A stretch of DNA of 64,000 nucleotides from Arthrobacter sp. ov407 (GTDB lineage Bacteria > Actinomycetota > Actinomycetes > Actinomycetales > Micrococcaceae), in the NCBI RefSeq assembly GCF_900102895.1, contig NZ_FNGD01000002.1, positions 310,001 to 374,000 on the forward strand, read 5' to 3'. The notes under the pieces are model-generated. The model did not search any database. It saw nothing but the letters and a program-made list of their open reading frames with translations, and was not told where the DNA came from. The translations under genes were made by a program, and so were the position numbers. Positions 27,643 to 38,296 of this stretch are shown here, piece by piece; position 1 is the first letter of the stretch; every line of letters starts with the position of its first letter.

Positions 27643-28311
27643 CTAGATCCGGCGCGGTTCCCCGCCGGCTGCCTCCCGCTCCTGCGCCGTGTAGGCCGCT
27701 GCCGCGGCGGCGTCCGCCATGCTGGCACCGCCGATCCGTGCCTCCCGCAGCCGCCGCGTCTTGGCGGACTGGACGGAAAAGGCGGCATCGACGTTCCCGG
27801 CGGCATAGGTCAGGGCGTCTTCGGCGCGGATGCCCAGGCCGCCCGCCGTCATCACGGCGTCCTGATTGGCGCCCAAATACGTGAATTGCCAGCCCCACTG
27901 GCTCTGCTGCCGCTGGACCAGGGCCTTGACCAGATCGCCGGTGGCCTCGCGCGAGGAGTTCTCGTGCCCGTCCGTCAGCACGGCCACAAGCACGGTGCCG
28001 GGGCGCTGGTCCTCCGGGAGGCCCGCGAGTTCCGCACCCGCCTCCCCGATCAGCCGAACCATGGCATCGTGCAGGGCGGTGCTGCCCCGCGGCTGCAGGT
28101 CCAGGGCCGGCACGTCCTGGATGTCCACCGAGGCGTAGACACGCTCGTAGGTGTCATCGAACTGCGCGAGCGAGAGCCGGCACCGGCCCGCCACCGCCTG
28201 CTGTTCGCGGACGAACGCCGCAAACCCGCCCACTGTGTCATCGGCGATGGCGCTCATCGACCCGGAACGGTCCAGAAGGACGTACACGTGGGTCAGGGCT
28301 GAATCTGTCAT
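27643..28311 (-). CDS. von Willebrand factor A domain protein
   Basis: 222 residues, cytosolic, almost entirely one vWA domain. The metal-ion-dependent adhesion site is intact: DRSGS (about residue 14), a Thr in GSTALHD and TDGHENS. A C-terminal Ala-rich helix (DAAAAAAYTAQERE) follows. Similar stand-alone vWA proteins are common near stress or phage-derived clusters but no partner (AAA ATPase, TerD) is present here. ATG 28311 has GGGGAAG as ribosome site. Function cannot be assigned. Confidence 0.85.
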   Translation of the reverse strand: MTDSALTHVYVLLDRSGSMSAIADDTVGGFAAFVREQQAVAGRCRLSLAQFDDTYERVYASVDIQDVPALDLQPRGSTALHDAMVRLIGEAGAELAGLPEDQRPGTVLVAVLTDGHENSSREATGDLVKALVQRQQSQWGWQFTYLGANQDAVMTAGGLGIRAEDALTYAAGNVDAAFSVQSAKTRRLREARIGGASMADAAAAAAYTAQEREAAGGEPRRI

Positions 28312-28440
28312 GCTTCCCCATTTCCGGCCTGGACGGGGCTTCCGCCTCGTCGTGGGCCACCTGTTGCCAGCAGAAAGGCTGGACAGGAGCAGGCTACGGC
28401 CGGGCAACGACAATATTGTCCCCAACAGCCCCGCAGCGTC

Positions 28441-28469
28441 TTTTGCACTATTTATGAACAAGTGCAAAA
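28441..28469. promoter_or_regulatory. Operator of the TetR/efflux pair
   Basis: Perfect 9-bp inverted repeat TTTTGCACT (28441-28449) and AGTGCAAAA (28461-28469) separated by 11 bases, nine bases before the TetR start. A third half-site AGTGCAAT lies inside the gene at 28488-28495. TTGCAC at 28443 can serve as -35 and AAAAAT at 28466-28471 as -10, so the repressor would cover its own promoter. Confidence 0.75.
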
Positions 28470-28478
28470 ATACACTCT

Positions 28479-30886
<2,408 letters not shown>

Positions 30887-30943
30887 CGGCCCGGATTCGG
30901 GCCCAGCCGCCGGCTCCCGCCAGCGGTGCGGGCCAGCGCCAGC

Positions 30944-30981
30944 CAGGGGCGCCGCAATCTTTGGGGGTTGCGGCGCCCCTG
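30944..30981 (+). terminator. Terminator after the efflux operon
   Basis: A 14-bp stem (30944-30957 with 30968-30981), 10-base loop, about 60 bases past the stop; no T-tract. Confidence 0.7.
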
Positions 30982-31153
30982 CTGCGTGCCGGGCCGGTCG
31001 GCTGGCCAGCCCGGCCCGGTGCCGCTTTTCATCCCGTAGCGTGCTGTTGGCTTCGGGGCGAAGATAGTTCAGGATTTGAGCATCAGGTTCAGCGGCACGG
31101 CGCAGAACAGCCGGGCCCATGCACCTTTACTCGCGCCCAGGGGGAAGCGGACG

Positions 31154-31813
31154 ATGAGCGGAATCGACGATCTCATGCCCAAGTCCAACGACCGTTGGGC
31201 CACCGCCACAAGAAGAGCGCAGGGCATTGCAGACCTGGGCCTCGGGGGTGCACTGAAGACCTACTACACGCTCTATTTCCCGGCCGGCGTGATCATCCTA
31301 GTGGCGGCGGGGACCGTCGGCGGGACCCTGGCCTTCGGCGGCGCCCCGGCGGACTGGCCGTCCTTTTTGGTGTTCGGATTTTTCCTTGCAGTGCTGGGTG
31401 CCGCGATCGGTGGACTCATTTACAACGCGAAGAAAATCGCGCCTGCAGCGGAGCTGGGCAGGATAGACGTGCTGCTGTCGCTGGAGGACAAAGAGCGAAA
31501 AGACATCCGGCGCCAGATTCTCGGGAAGACACCCGTTGACCCGGATCACCTTGTCGTCTCGCGCGCCGCCGCCGTGCAACTTCGAAAGAACCTCGCCACG
31601 CAGCTCGTCTGGATGCCCGTGCTCCCGCTTGTATTCATTCCCCAAGTCATACGAGGAGCCGGGTTCATCTCCTGGTTCATGGCGGCTGGTGTGGCCGTCT
31701 TGGTGATTGGGGCGATTTACAGTGTCCGAGACTTCCAGCGGGCCGGCAGCTTCCTTGCCCGCACAGCACAGTCGGGCGCCCCGGACAGCAACGGGTGGGA
31801 TCAGCGCCGGTAG
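31154..31813 (+). CDS. Hypothetical membrane protein
   Basis: 219 residues with four hydrophobic segments: FPAGVIILVAAGTVGGTLAF, FLVFGFFLAVLGAAIGGLIY, WMPVLPLVFIPQVI and FMAAGVAVLVIGAIYSV, arranged as two pairs around a ~80-residue cytoplasmic part containing DVLLSLEDKERKDIRRQILGKTP. I do not recognise the family. The ATG has GGGGGAAGCGG upstream. Base composition is slightly less GC-rich than its neighbours. The 3' end overlaps the convergent NUDIX gene by 13 bases. Confidence 0.7.
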   Translation: MSGIDDLMPKSNDRWATATRRAQGIADLGLGGALKTYYTLYFPAGVIILVAAGTVGGTLAFGGAPADWPSFLVFGFFLAVLGAAIGGLIYNAKKIAPAAELGRIDVLLSLEDKERKDIRRQILGKTPVDPDHLVVSRAAAVQLRKNLATQLVWMPVLPLVFIPQVIRGAGFISWFMAAGVAVLVIGAIYSVRDFQRAGSFLARTAQSGAPDSNGWDQRR

Positions 31814-32270
31814 TGGACTTCGCCGGCGGGGTCAGTCGCCCGCCGGATCATCTCCAGATGGCCGGGCATGAGCTCCGGGAAGTCCCCCGGGCGGAACCAT
31901 CCGACGTCGAGGGATTCGTCGTCGTTGACCCTGGCCTCTCCCGAGACGAAACGGCAGCGGAACACCAGGGTCAGAAAATGGCACACGTCGCCGTTGGGAT
32001 AGCGGGTCGGACCCCCGGCATCCACCGAAACCAGCCGTTGGGCCGCGGCCACCACGCCGGTCTCTTCGAGGATCTCCCGCAACAGGCCCGGCACGGGGTC
32101 CTCGCCCAGTTCCAGGATCCCGGTGACCAGGCCCCATTGCCGGTTATCGGCGCGCTGGCCGAGCAGGACCCGGCCGGCGTCGTCGAACACCCTCCCGCGA
32201 CGCCGGGCAGCCAGAGGGTCTCGTGTCCGATCTTCTCGCGCAGTTTCAGGATGAAATCCGGGGTGGCCAT
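31801..32270 (-). pseudogene. NUDIX hydrolase gene with a one-base frameshift near its start
   Basis: From ATG 32270 the protein reads ATPDFILKLREKIGHETLWLPGV, a typical start for an actinobacterial NUDIX protein, but then leaves frame. The rest (FDDAGRVLLGQRADNRQWG..., NUDIX box GILELGEDPVPGLLREILEETGV) continues in the next frame from about 32190 to the stop at 31801. Eight bases separate the two matching parts at 32191-32198 where nine are needed, so one base is missing, probably in a G-run. It is either a real frameshift or a sequence error. A leaderless -10 (TAGGCT) precedes the ATG, so the intact gene was expressed. An internal GTG at 32190 would give a protein lacking the first strand. 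Confidence 0.75.
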
Positions 32271-32277
32271 GCTTGTC

Positions 32278-32283
32278 AGCCTA
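32278..32283 (-). promoter_or_regulatory. Leaderless -10 TAGGCT for the NUDIX gene
   Basis: TAGGCT, seven bases, then ATG 32270. Its TAG is the stop codon of the upstream prepilin-peptidase-like gene. Confidence 0.55.
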
Positions 32284-32838
32284 ACCGGCCGGAATCAGCA
32301 GCATGGCGGTCGCAGCGCCGGCCAGCATGAACGGTCCGAAGGGAATGGCCGACTGCAGATTGCCGCGCCGCGCGGCGAGCAATCCGAGGCTCCACAGGCC
32401 GCCGAGGACGAACGCGGCAAAGGTCCCGGCCATGACGTGCCCCCAGCCCAGGAATCCGAGGTACATCCCCAGGACGCCCGCGAGCTTCACGTCACCGAAT
32501 CCCATTCCCGGCGGATACACCGCGTGCAGGAGGAAGTAGAAGAGCCAGAGGGCCGCCCCGCCGGCGAGGACACGCAGCCCCGGCACGCCGAACACCCCGG
32601 CGTCCGCCGTGCCGGCGACGTCCTGGCCGCCGTGCAGGAGCTGGCTCGCGGCCGCGCCCAGCAGGAGGACTCCGGCGATGGCATAGGACGGGAACACGAT
32701 CCTGTCCGGGAGCAGGTGGTGCCGGACGTCGATGACGGTGAGCCGGACCGCCATCACGAAGAAATAGGCGCACGCGGCCAGGGCAAGCCAGAAGGCCAGC
32801 GGGTTGGCGGCGCCCAGGGTGCCGAGTCGTTCGATCAC
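32281..32838 (-). CDS. A24-family prepilin peptidase-like membrane protein
   Basis: 185 residues with six hydrophobic segments. The two catalytic aspartates of type IV prepilin peptidases are present in DVRHHLLPDRIVFP and GMGFGDVKLAG. The N-terminal methyltransferase domain of PilD is absent, as in TadV/CpaA-type enzymes. No pilin or Tad/secretion gene lies in the window, so it is an orphan here. GTG start with TAGCAT six bases upstream. Confidence 0.85.
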   Translation of the reverse strand: MIERLGTLGAANPLAFWLALAACAYFFVMAVRLTVIDVRHHLLPDRIVFPSYAIAGVLLLGAAASQLLHGGQDVAGTADAGVFGVPGLRVLAGGAALWLFYFLLHAVYPPGMGFGDVKLAGVLGMYLGFLGWGHVMAGTFAAFVLGGLWSLGLLAARRGNLQSAIPFGPFMLAGAATAMLLIPAG

Positions 32839-32844
32839 TCTCGG

Positions 32845-32850
32845 ATGCTA
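32845..32850 (-). promoter_or_regulatory. Leaderless -10 TAGCAT for the prepilin-peptidase-like gene
   Basis: TAGCAT, six bases, then GTG 32838. Confidence 0.6.
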
Positions 32851-32884
32851 CTGGATATTCGTCCGGCCCGGCGGTCCCCGCGCG

Positions 32885-32890
32885 TAAACT
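32885..32890 (+). promoter_or_regulatory. Leaderless -10 TAAACT for hypothetical gene 32897
   Basis: TAAACT, six bases, then ATG 32897. Confidence 0.6.
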
Positions 32891-32896
32891 GTGGAT

Positions 32897-33724
32897 ATGG
32901 TCGCATGGGACAGCAGGGACGGGCGCGGGCGGCTCGCGCCCCGCGGCCCGGCGAACCCGGCTGCGGCCTTCCGGCACCTGTGCCGGTCCTCGCCCTGGAA
33001 GTGGCAGTCGCTGAGGTTCGAGTACCTGGACCGGCCCCTCACCAGCTCCACAGGCTCTGCGACAGCCGCTGCCCCTGACGGCCTCATCAAGGCGTGGCTG
33101 CGCAGGCCCGGCGCGTTGCGCCTGGAAACCGCCGACGGGCTGGTGATCGCCAGCACCACCGGCATCAACGATTCACGTGGCGGCTTCTATGTCAGTTCCA
33201 CGCGGAAGACCTGGCTCCTGCCGCCGCACCTGGTCACCCCGGTGTACGACGACGACGGGTTGGTGCGCCGCCGTCCGGAGGCAGCCTACGGCGAGCCGTC
33301 GTTCGGAAACGGCCGGTTTGCCGCGGCCCTGGACCCGGTGGAGCTCGCCGGGAATTCCCCTGTCCCGCTGGAGTTCCCCAACGCCAACGCTGTGGAGCTT
33401 GGCCCCATCACGGAAGTTGACCACGAGGGCCGGCCCACCCTGGAAACCACGCTGAGCCCGAACCCCTCGTATCGTCCCGCCGATCCCGGAGCCCCGCTGT
33501 GCCGGCCCGGACGCACGCTGCTGAGGATTGACGCCGGCACGGGCGTCTGCGTTGCCAGCCGCTGGCTGGACGCACCCGGGGCTGGCAACGAGCAGAACGG
33601 CTACGGCCACTGGCTGAGGATCCTGGGCGTCGACGAATACATGCTCGATGACCTGTTCCTGGCCGAATCGATGAACCTCACAGACGTCCGGCGCCACATC
33701 AGCTGGGATGTTCCCGCCGAGTAG
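32897..33724 (+). CDS. Hypothetical protein, possibly envelope-associated
   Basis: 275 residues, no signal peptide or membrane helix. Conserved-looking features: SSPWKWQSLRFEYLDRP early, GGFYVSSTRKTWLLPP with VTPVYDDDGLVRRRPEA in the middle, and a C-terminal IDAGTGVCVASRWLD and HWLRILGVDEYMLDDLF. The pattern of strands suggests an all-beta domain that could bind a lipid or polymer. I do not recognise a family. It is divergent from the prepilin-peptidase-like gene and upstream of an acetyltransferase with its own promoter. Confidence 0.6.
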   Translation: MVAWDSRDGRGRLAPRGPANPAAAFRHLCRSSPWKWQSLRFEYLDRPLTSSTGSATAAAPDGLIKAWLRRPGALRLETADGLVIASTTGINDSRGGFYVSSTRKTWLLPPHLVTPVYDDDGLVRRRPEAAYGEPSFGNGRFAAALDPVELAGNSPVPLEFPNANAVELGPITEVDHEGRPTLETTLSPNPSYRPADPGAPLCRPGRTLLRIDAGTGVCVASRWLDAPGAGNEQNGYGHWLRILGVDEYMLDDLFLAESMNLTDVRRHISWDVPAE

Positions 33725-33759
33725 CCGGCCTGTGACTGGCATCCATCCGCCAGCACGGT

Positions 33760-33765
33760 TAGGCT
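33760..33765 (+). promoter_or_regulatory. Leaderless -10 TAGGCT for GNAT gene
   Basis: TAGGCT, six bases, then ATG 33772. Confidence 0.6.
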
Positions 33766-33771
33766 TCCCCG

Positions 33772-34422
33772 ATGATTGCACCCGCCGACTACTGGCCCCC
33801 TTTCGGCCTGACTCTGACCACGCCGCACCTTGAGCTTCGCCCCATCCGCGACGAGGAGATTCCCGCCGCGGTAGAGGCCGCCCTGAGCGGCGTGCACGAG
33901 CCGGGCCGCAGCCCCTTCAGCAAGCCCTGGGCCGAATCCCCCGCTGAGGAGCTCGGCCCGAACATGGCCCAGTGGTACTGGCGGTGCCGCGGCACCATGA
34001 CGCCGCAGGAGTGGACGCTGCTGCTCGGTATCTGGCACGACGGCGAGTTCATCGGCTGCCAGGACGTCGAGGCCAAGGACTTCGCCACGCTGAAGACGGT
34101 CAGCACGGGCTCCTGGCTCCGCCAGAGCGCCCAAGGCCACGGCCTCGGCAAGGAGATGCGGGCCGCCGTCGCCCTCTACGCCTTCGACTACCTAGGCGCA
34201 GAAGTGGCGGAATCCGAGGCCGCCGCCTGGAACCAGCAGTCCCTGGGTGTCTCACGCTCCGTCGGCTATGACCTCAACGGCGTCACCCGCGCTGCCTGGG
34301 GCGGCAAGGCCCAGGAGGTCCAAAAAGTCCGCCTGACCCCCGCCACCTTCAAGCGCCCGGACTGGAATCTGCACGTAAAGGGCCACGACGCAACAGCGAA
34401 ATACCTGGGCATCCAGAAATAA
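33772..34422 (+). CDS. GNAT-family N-acetyltransferase (RimJ/RimL-like)
   Basis: 216 residues. N-terminal LTTPHLELRPIRDEEI and GEFIGCQDV, then the acetyl-CoA loop as GSWLRQSAQGHGLGKEMR (about residues 118-135) and AAAWNQQSLGVSRSVGY are the pattern of RimJ/RimL-like acetyltransferases. Substrate unknown. Single leaderless gene, convergent with phoH across the inverted-repeat element. Confidence 0.88.
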   Translation: MIAPADYWPPFGLTLTTPHLELRPIRDEEIPAAVEAALSGVHEPGRSPFSKPWAESPAEELGPNMAQWYWRCRGTMTPQEWTLLLGIWHDGEFIGCQDVEAKDFATLKTVSTGSWLRQSAQGHGLGKEMRAAVALYAFDYLGAEVAESEAAAWNQQSLGVSRSVGYDLNGVTRAAWGGKAQEVQKVRLTPATFKRPDWNLHVKGHDATAKYLGIQK

Positions 34423-34840
34423 CCGGCAGCGTTGCTGCGGCGACCCGGCGTCATGAAGACAGCTCCCCTTCGGTGGGTTGCCGTGGTTGGGTTCGCCAAG
34501 ACACGGCCTTTCGCCGTCGCTTAGACACGTCGCATGGGACCCGCTGCGGTCGCGGGGCGACCTTCGGGATCCGATGCGCCGCGATGCGCTCCTTTACGAA
34601 AGACCGCGTCCCGGCTGGTGAGCGTCCCACCTTCGCGGGGCTGCGGTGTCCCGCTAAGGAGCGCATCGCCGACCAAAGCGCAGCGAAGGTCGCCCAGCGA
34701 CCGCAGCGTAGCGACGGGAGGTGTCTAAGCGACGGCGGGGCGCCGTAGCGCCGCAAACCCAACCACGGCAAACCCAACCACGGCGAAGAGCCGCGGTCCG
34801 GCAAACCCGGCCCCGGCCCTTCGCGCAGAAGAGTGAGAGC
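34423..34840. other. Gene-free region with a large nested inverted repeat
   Basis: 418 bases between the convergent GNAT and phoH genes. Frames are open on both strands here but translate to Arg/Ser/Pro-rich sequence with no family resemblance and follow from the repeat structure. The content is the 294-bp inverted repeat listed separately and two tandem copies of a 15-bp unit (34753-34767 and 34768-34782). Confidence 0.75.
34478..34771. repeat. 294-bp nested imperfect inverted repeat
   Basis: Four pairs of complementary blocks in nested order: 34478-34496 with 34753-34771 (18 of 19 matching), 34512-34528 with 34721-34737 (17 of 17), 34542-34566 with 34684-34708 (24 of 25), 34581-34594 with 34656-34669 (14 of 14). 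The central 61 bases form the loop. As RNA or extruded DNA this is one long hairpin. No flanking target duplication was found. It could be a miniature mobile element remnant or a structured RNA. Confidence 0.85.
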
Positions 34841-36280
34841 CTAGATTTCTGCCCCCTCCAGCAGCTCCGTCACCAGGGCCGCGATCGGCGAGCGCTCCGA
34901 GCGGGTGAGGGTGACGTGGCCGAACAGCGGGTGGCCCTTCAGCGTCTCGACGACGGCCGCCACGCCGTCGTGCCGTCCGACCCGCAGGTTGTCCCGTTGG
35001 GCGACGTCGTGCGTCAGGACGATCTTCGAGTTCTGGCCGATCCGGCTCATCACCGTCAGTAGCACATTCTTCTCCAGCGACTGCGCCTCGTCGACGATCA
35101 CGAACGCGTCGTGCAGCGAGCGTCCGCGGATGTGGGTCAGCGGCATGACCTCAAGCATGCCCCGGTCCATGACTTCCTCCACGACCTCCTGGCTGACCAG
35201 CGCGCCCAGGGTGTCAAAGACGGCCTGCGCCCAGGGGTTCATCTTTTCCGCTTCGGAGCCGGGCAGGTAGCCCAGTTCCTGGCCGCCCACCGCGTACAGG
35301 GGCCGGAAGACGATCACCTTGCGGTGCTCCCTGCGCTCCAGGACGGCTTCGAGCCCGGCGCACAGGGCCAGCGCGGACTTGCCCGTGCCGGCGCGGCCGC
35401 CGAGGGACACGATGCCGACCGACGGGTCCATCAGGAGGTCAATGGCCAGCCGCTGCTCGGCCGAGCGGCCGTGGAGTCCGAAGACGTCGCGGTCGCCCTT
35501 GACGAGCCGGACCTGCTTGTCCGCCCCTACCCGTCCGAGGGCCGAGCCGCGGCTGGAAAGCAGGACCAGCCCGGTGTTGGTCGGCAGCTCGGCAGCGGCC
35601 GGGATGAAGACCGGCTCGTGCCCGTACAGGGTCGCAACCTCGTCCTCGCCCGCGTCGAGCTCGGCCACGCCGGTCCAGCCGGAGTCCTTGACGAGCTCAT
35701 TGCGGTATTCGTCGGCAAGCAGCCCCATGGCGGAGGCTTTGACGCGCATCGGCAGGTCCTTGGAGACCACCGTCACGTCGCGGCCCGCGTTGGCCAGGTT
35801 CTTGGCCACCGCCAGGATGCGGCTGTCGTTGTCAGCCCCGCGGAAGCCGGCGGGCAGCACCTCGGCGGAGATGTGGTTCAGCTCCACCATGAGCGTGCCG
35901 CCGTCGGGGCCGAGCGGGATGGGACGGTCCAGGCCGCCGTGCTCGAGCCGCAGGTCATCGAGCAGCCGGAGCGCCTTTCGCGCGAAGTAACCCAGTTCCG
36001 GGTCGTGGCGCTTTCCTTCGAGCTCGGTGATAACGACGATCGGCAGGATGACCTCATGCTCGGCGAAGCGCAGGAGGGCCCGCGGATCGGAGAGCAGCAC
36101 GGAGGTATCGATCACGAAGCTGCGGGCCGTGCCCCGACGTTCTGTTCCTTCCCCGGAAACAGCAAGACCGGCCGCAGCGGAATCCGCTGCACCGGTCTTT
36201 GAGGTGGCTCGCTTGGCGCGAGAGGTAGCTTTCTGTCCCTGGTCGGAAATGACGTCGGGCAGTTGCTCAGAAATAGCCAC
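34841..36280 (-). CDS. phoH2: PIN-PhoH fusion protein (PhoH2 type)
   Basis: Predicted RNA helicase/ribonuclease. 479 residues: ~50 disordered residues, a PIN nuclease domain ([42 protein letters not shown] with conserved acidic residues), then the PhoH ATPase domain with Walker [14 protein letters not shown] (about residue 290) and Walker [11 protein letters not shown]. Mycobacterial PhoH2 unwinds and cuts RNA. GTG 36280 has GGAG five bases upstream. No separate antitoxin-like small gene (PhoAT) is evident upstream. Confidence 0.9.
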   Translation of the reverse strand: MAISEQLPDVISDQGQKATSRAKRATSKTGAADSAAAGLAVSGEGTERRGTARSFVIDTSVLLSDPRALLRFAEHEVILPIVVITELEGKRHDPELGYFARKALRLLDDLRLEHGGLDRPIPLGPDGGTLMVELNHISAEVLPAGFRGADNDSRILAVAKNLANAGRDVTVVSKDLPMRVKASAMGLLADEYRNELVKDSGWTGVAELDAGEDEVATLYGHEPVFIPAAAELPTNTGLVLLSSRGSALGRVGADKQVRLVKGDRDVFGLHGRSAEQRLAIDLLMDPSVGIVSLGGRAGTGKSALALCAGLEAVLERREHRKVIVFRPLYAVGGQELGYLPGSEAEKMNPWAQAVFDTLGALVSQEVVEEVMDRGMLEVMPLTHIRGRSLHDAFVIVDEAQSLEKNVLLTVMSRIGQNSKIVLTHDVAQRDNLRVGRHDGVAAVVETLKGHPLFGHVTLTRSERSPIAALVTELLEGAEI

Positions 36281-36513
36281 ATCGACTCCAGCCCCGGGCA
36301 ATGCCCGGAATTGTTATTGGTGAGGCGGCTCGGCCTGGAGGCCGGACGCGGCCTCCCATACACCCGGTGCGAAAATCCGCTCCATGTACTGGCCTCCCCG
36401 ATCGGCCGGCGAATTGCCTGCCGATGGGATCAATGTAAGTCTTCGGGGGCGGCTTTGTCCGCCTATTCCCCCGGCGATTCTTGTTGCCCTCGTGTGAACT
36501 CCGTGTGAACGGC

Positions 36514-37287
36514 TCAGGCGCCGAAGCGTCGCTGCCTGCCGGCGTAATCGCGCAGGGCGCGCAGGAAATCCACCTTGCGGAACGCCGGCCACAAGGCCTC
36601 GCAGAAGTAGAACTCACTGTACGCGCTTTGCCACATGAGGAACCCGGAAAGCCGCTGCTCCCCGGAGGTCCGGATCACCAGGTCAGGGTCCGGCTGGCCC
36701 CGGGTGTAGAGGAACCGCGAGATGTCATCCACGGTGAGGTCATCGGCCAGTTTTCCGATGTCCGCGCCCCGGGCCACGGCGTCGTGCAGCAGTTCCCGGA
36801 CGGCGTCGACAATCTCCCGCCGTCCGCCGTAGCCGACGGCGACATTGACGTGCAGCCTCTCGTGCGCGGGCGTGCGGGCCGTAAGGTTGTTCAGCCGCTC
36901 GGCGAGGTAGTCCGGCAGCAGTTCGGGGGCGCCCATGGCGTGCACCGAGATGTTGGCGTCCTCGTCCAGCCGGTCCAGAGTGTTGGCGATGATGCCCATC
37001 AGGAGATCGAGTTCCTCGCCGGAGCGGTTCATGTTGTCCGTGGAGAGCATGTACAAGGTGACCACCTTGATGCCCAGCTCCTGGCACCAGCCGAGGAATT
37101 CGTGGATCTTGTCCGCGCCGGCCTGGTGGCCCTGGCTTGTGGGCGCGTTGAACTGGCGGGCCCAACGCCGGTTCCCGTCGACCATGACGCCGACGTGCCG
37201 GGGGATTCGTTCCGGGTCGAGGGAGCGCTGCAGTTTGCGCTCGTAAAAGCCGTAGAGGAGCCCGGGCATTTCCATCCGGAGGTTCAC
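36514..37287 (-). CDS. Short-chain Z-isoprenyl diphosphate synthase (Z-FPP synthase type)
   Basis: Cis-prenyltransferase that condenses isopentenyl diphosphate; 257 residues. Motifs: GVMVDGNRRWAR with the catalytic Asp, YMLSTDNMNRS, NVAVGYGGRREIVDAVRELL and IRTSGEQRLSGF then WQSAYSEFYF. The sequence and its place beside a hemolysin III-like gene match mycobacterial Rv1086 (short-chain Z-farnesyl diphosphate synthase) better than UppS, so I call it the short-chain enzyme that starts decaprenyl-phosphate synthesis. GTG 37287 has AAGGAAG upstream; ATG 37320 is an alternative. Confidence 0.88.
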   Translation of the reverse strand: MNLRMEMPGLLYGFYERKLQRSLDPERIPRHVGVMVDGNRRWARQFNAPTSQGHQAGADKIHEFLGWCQELGIKVVTLYMLSTDNMNRSGEELDLLMGIIANTLDRLDEDANISVHAMGAPELLPDYLAERLNNLTARTPAHERLHVNVAVGYGGRREIVDAVRELLHDAVARGADIGKLADDLTVDDISRFLYTRGQPDPDLVIRTSGEQRLSGFLMWQSAYSEFYFCEALWPAFRKVDFLRALRDYAGRQRRFGA

Positions 37288-37417
37288 CTGGCTTCCTTGA
37301 GGTACTTGTTCAGTGCACATCCTAGGCTACCTGCCGGAGGACCTTGGCGGGTGCAGGTCCGTCACCGGACAGCCCCGGAAAGCTTGTTACTCATCGGTAA
37401 CTTACCAGGGCGTAGGT

Positions 37418-37423
37418 TATTAT
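37418..37423 (+). promoter_or_regulatory. Leaderless -10 TATTAT for trhA
   Basis: TATTAT, six bases, then ATG 37430. An inverted repeat GTTAC/GTAAC at 37386-37401 lies just upstream, where a -35 or operator would be. Confidence 0.6.
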
Positions 37424-37429
37424 TGCGGG

Positions 37430-38146
37430 ATGGAAAGCAACAGTCTTGAGCCCCGGTCGGAGCCTCCGGCCAAGCGGGGAACCCCGGTGGACGACGCCGC
37501 GGTGAGGCTTGCCGAACTGCTGATGATCAAGCCCAAATGGCGGGGCTGGATCCACACCGTGACCGCCCCGCTGGCGCTGGCCGCCGGGCTGGTGCTGGTC
37601 ATCCTTGCCCCGCCGGACCTGAAGGTCGCCTGCGCCGTCTATGCGGTCACCGGGGTCCTGCTGTTCGGCGTCAGTGCCGTCTATCACCGCGGCAACTGGT
37701 CACCGCGCGTCAAGATTGTCCTGAAGCGGCTGGACCACACGAACATCATGCTGGTGATCGCCGGAAGCTACACGCCGCTCGCCTGGGCCCTGCTGGACCG
37801 GCAGCAGGCCGAACTGCTGCTGTGGGTCATCTGGTCCGGTGCCATCCTCGGCGTGCTGTTCCGCCTGCTGTGGACCAATGCCCCGCGGTGGCTCTACGTG
37901 CCGATCTACATCGCCCTGGGCTGCGGGTCGCTGTTCTACCTTCCGGACTTCTTCGCCGCCAATGTTGCCTCGGCAGTGCTGATCTGCATCGGCGGCGTCC
38001 TGTACATCACCGGGGCCGTCTTCTATGCGCTGAAGAAGCCGAACATTAGTTACGAGCACTTCGGCTTCCACGAACTGTTCCATGCCCTGACGGTTCTCGC
38101 CTTCGCCGCGCACTACATCGCCATTGCCATCGCGGTCCTGGGCTGA
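37430..38146 (+). CDS. trhA: TrhA / hemolysin III (PAQR) family membrane protein
   Basis: 238 residues, seven membrane helices after a ~40-residue polar start. Conserved zinc/catalytic residues are present: SAVYHRGNW, RLDHTNIMLVIAGSYTPLAW and FHELFHALTVLAFAAHYIAI (HxxxH at the end). The family modulates membrane energetics and lipids; the hemolysin name is historical. Divergent partner of the Z-prenyl synthase, as Rv1085c/Rv1086 in Mycobacterium. A TGCC tetranucleotide run follows the stop. Confidence 0.92.
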   Translation: MESNSLEPRSEPPAKRGTPVDDAAVRLAELLMIKPKWRGWIHTVTAPLALAAGLVLVILAPPDLKVACAVYAVTGVLLFGVSAVYHRGNWSPRVKIVLKRLDHTNIMLVIAGSYTPLAWALLDRQQAELLLWVIWSGAILGVLFRLLWTNAPRWLYVPIYIALGCGSLFYLPDFFAANVASAVLICIGGVLYITGAVFYALKKPNISYEHFGFHELFHALTVLAFAAHYIAIAIAVLG

Positions 38147-38296
38147 CGCTGCCTGCCTGCCTGCCTGCGCGGATTCTCCCCACCTTTGACACTCCGACGC
38201 CGGGACTCACCGGCGGTTCGGCACGACATGCCGGGCGCCGACTTCAAAAGTGGGGAAATTCCGGCGTCGAAGGCCCTGCCCTGATTGACTGACAGT

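Noticed and set aside
34451..34804. Open frames on both strands within the inverted repeat
   Set aside because: They exist because the two arms are complementary; translations are Arg/Ser/Pro-rich and match no family.
38150..38169. TGCC tetranucleotide run after trhA as a phase-variation tract
   Set aside because: It lies after the stop codon and outside any promoter, so length changes should have no effect.
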